From Bacteroidota bacterium (lineage in GTDB: Bacteria; Bacteroidota; Bacteroidia; Chitinophagales; Chitinophagaceae): 8,313 nt of DNA. The notes beneath the pieces were generated by a model. It was not told the origin of the DNA. It saw only the letters and a program-made list of their open reading frames with translations, and did not search any database. Position numbers and translations under genes: made by a program. Position 1 is the stretch's first letter. Each line of letters begins with the position of its first letter. The stretch covers positions 1 through 8,313 of the forward strand of contig CANHJA010000092.1 of NCBI GenBank assembly GCA_947460795.1, given 5' to 3'. Shown here piece by piece: positions 7,862 through 8,313 of the stretch.

Positions 7862-7893
7862 ATTGCCTAATTGCCTTCTTTATCTTATTTTCG
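7862..7893 (+). promoter_or_regulatory. Probable promoter for psd
   Basis: TATTTTCG (7886-7893) matches TAnnTTTG at five of six fixed positions, and ATTG (7862-7865), containing the conserved TTG of the -33 element, lies exactly 20 bases upstream. Transcription would start near 7898, leaving a leader of about 15 bases rich in A before the ATG at 7914. This suggests psd can be transcribed separately from the RND gene, although read-through is not excluded: I see no convincing terminator in 7824-7913. Confidence 0.5.
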
Positions 7894-7913
7894 CAGTATA
7901 AATAAAATAAAAT

Positions 7914-8313
7914 ATGCGTTTACATAAAGAAGGTTGGATATATTGTGTGGTAGCCACAGTTTTATATGCTGTTGTTTTGTGGTTGCTTTTTACATTTTTA
8001 AGTGAATGGCCAATCATTGCATTTCCATTGGCGTTGATATTGGGTGCGTTGTGGTTTTGGGTATTTTGGTTTTTCAGAATGCCTACTCGAGTAGCTACAG
8101 TTGGTGATGATTTAATTATTTCACCTTGTGATGGAAAAGTAGTTGTAATAGAAGAAACTACAGAAACCGAATATTTTCAGGACAGACGCTTACAAATATC
8201 AATTTTTATGTCGCCATTAAATGTACATGTAAATAAATATCCAATGAGTGGCGTTGTACAATATGTAAAATACCATAAAGGGAAATATTTAGTTGCTTGG
8301 CATCCGAAATCAA
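7914..8313 (+). CDS. psd: Phosphatidylserine decarboxylase proenzyme, 3' end outside window
   Basis: The first 133 codons are present and open to the right edge. The enzyme decarboxylates phosphatidylserine to phosphatidylethanolamine at the inner membrane, using a pyruvoyl group made by self-cleavage. Two membrane segments lie at about 9-29 and 34-54, followed by FFRMP (53-57), SPCDGKV (70-76), the ISIFMSPLNVHVNKYP block (95-110), YHKGKYLVAWHPKS (120-133). D73 and H105 correspond to the Asp and His of the family's catalytic triad. The Ser that becomes the pyruvoyl group, in an LGS-type motif near the C-terminus, lies beyond the window, so activity cannot be confirmed here. The pattern fits the short psd form of about 215-230 residues found in Bacteroidota, so roughly 60% is visible. 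Where a small residue such as Ala is usual before the Asp (SPADGK), this protein has Cys72. The start ATG has an A-rich leader and no Shine-Dalgarno sequence, and gives the complete two-TM N-terminus. Confidence 0.94.
   Translation, partial: MRLHKEGWIYCVVATVLYAVVLWLLFTFLSEWPIIAFPLALILGALWFWVFWFFRMPTRVATVGDDLIISPCDGKVVVIEETTETEYFQDRRLQISIFMSPLNVHVNKYPMSGVVQYVKYHKGKYLVAWHPKS

Noticed and set aside
7849..7870. Inverted repeat TTAGG/CCTAA after the RND gene as a terminator
   Set aside because: The arms are only five bases with a 12-base loop and there is no T tract; it also overlaps the proposed psd -33 element.
1..8313. Defence system, CRISPR array, prophage, insertion sequence or other accessory island
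   Set aside because: Every gene belongs to a recognisable chromosomal family, no direct-repeat array or terminal inverted repeats were seen, and base composition looks even across the window.

Overview
The window (about one-third G+C by eye) reads as a stretch of Bacteroidota chromosome. Three things point there: a PorZ-like protein with a type IX secretion (T9SS) C-terminal domain, no Shine-Dalgarno sequences in front of the genes, and upstream motifs of the form TAnnTTTG, the -7 element read by the Bacteroidota primary sigma factor. I cannot place it below phylum with confidence; a Chitinophagales-type environmental lineage would fit. I see no mobile element, CRISPR array, tRNA, rRNA or sign of recent transfer.

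Layout, left to right. (1) 1-2025, minus strand: tex, the S1/YqgF/helix-hairpin-helix nucleic-acid-binding protein, cut by the left window edge inside its S1 domain. (2) 2026-2161: a 136-bp divergent intergenic region holding a good tex promoter. (3) 2162-3154, plus strand: an FAD-dependent oxidoreductase of the DAO fold, substrate unknown. (4) 3155-5416, minus strand: porZ, a secreted beta-propeller protein of the T9SS attachment complex; its stop codon directly abuts the stop codon of the oxidoreductase. (5) 5417-5510: a 94-bp divergent intergenic region with a -7 motif for each flanking gene, both very close to the start codons. (6) 5511-7823, plus strand: a 12-TM RND/MMPL-family exporter. 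(7) 7824-7913: a 90-bp gap with a probable promoter. (8) 7914-8313, plus strand: the start of psd, phosphatidylserine decarboxylase, cut by the right window edge.

How the genes relate. Three of the five act at the cell envelope: porZ (surface attachment of T9SS cargo), the RND exporter and psd (phosphatidylethanolamine synthesis). The RND gene and psd are co-oriented, but psd seems to have its own promoter, so an operon is not certain. Tex and the oxidoreductase have no obvious link to the envelope genes. This is mostly ordinary core-genome content and I do not see a convincing new multi-gene system. The most useful leads are the near-leaderless promoter arrangement between porZ and the RND gene, the zero-gap convergent gene pair, the uncharacterised oxidoreductase, and the asymmetric TM4/TM10 motifs in the RND protein.
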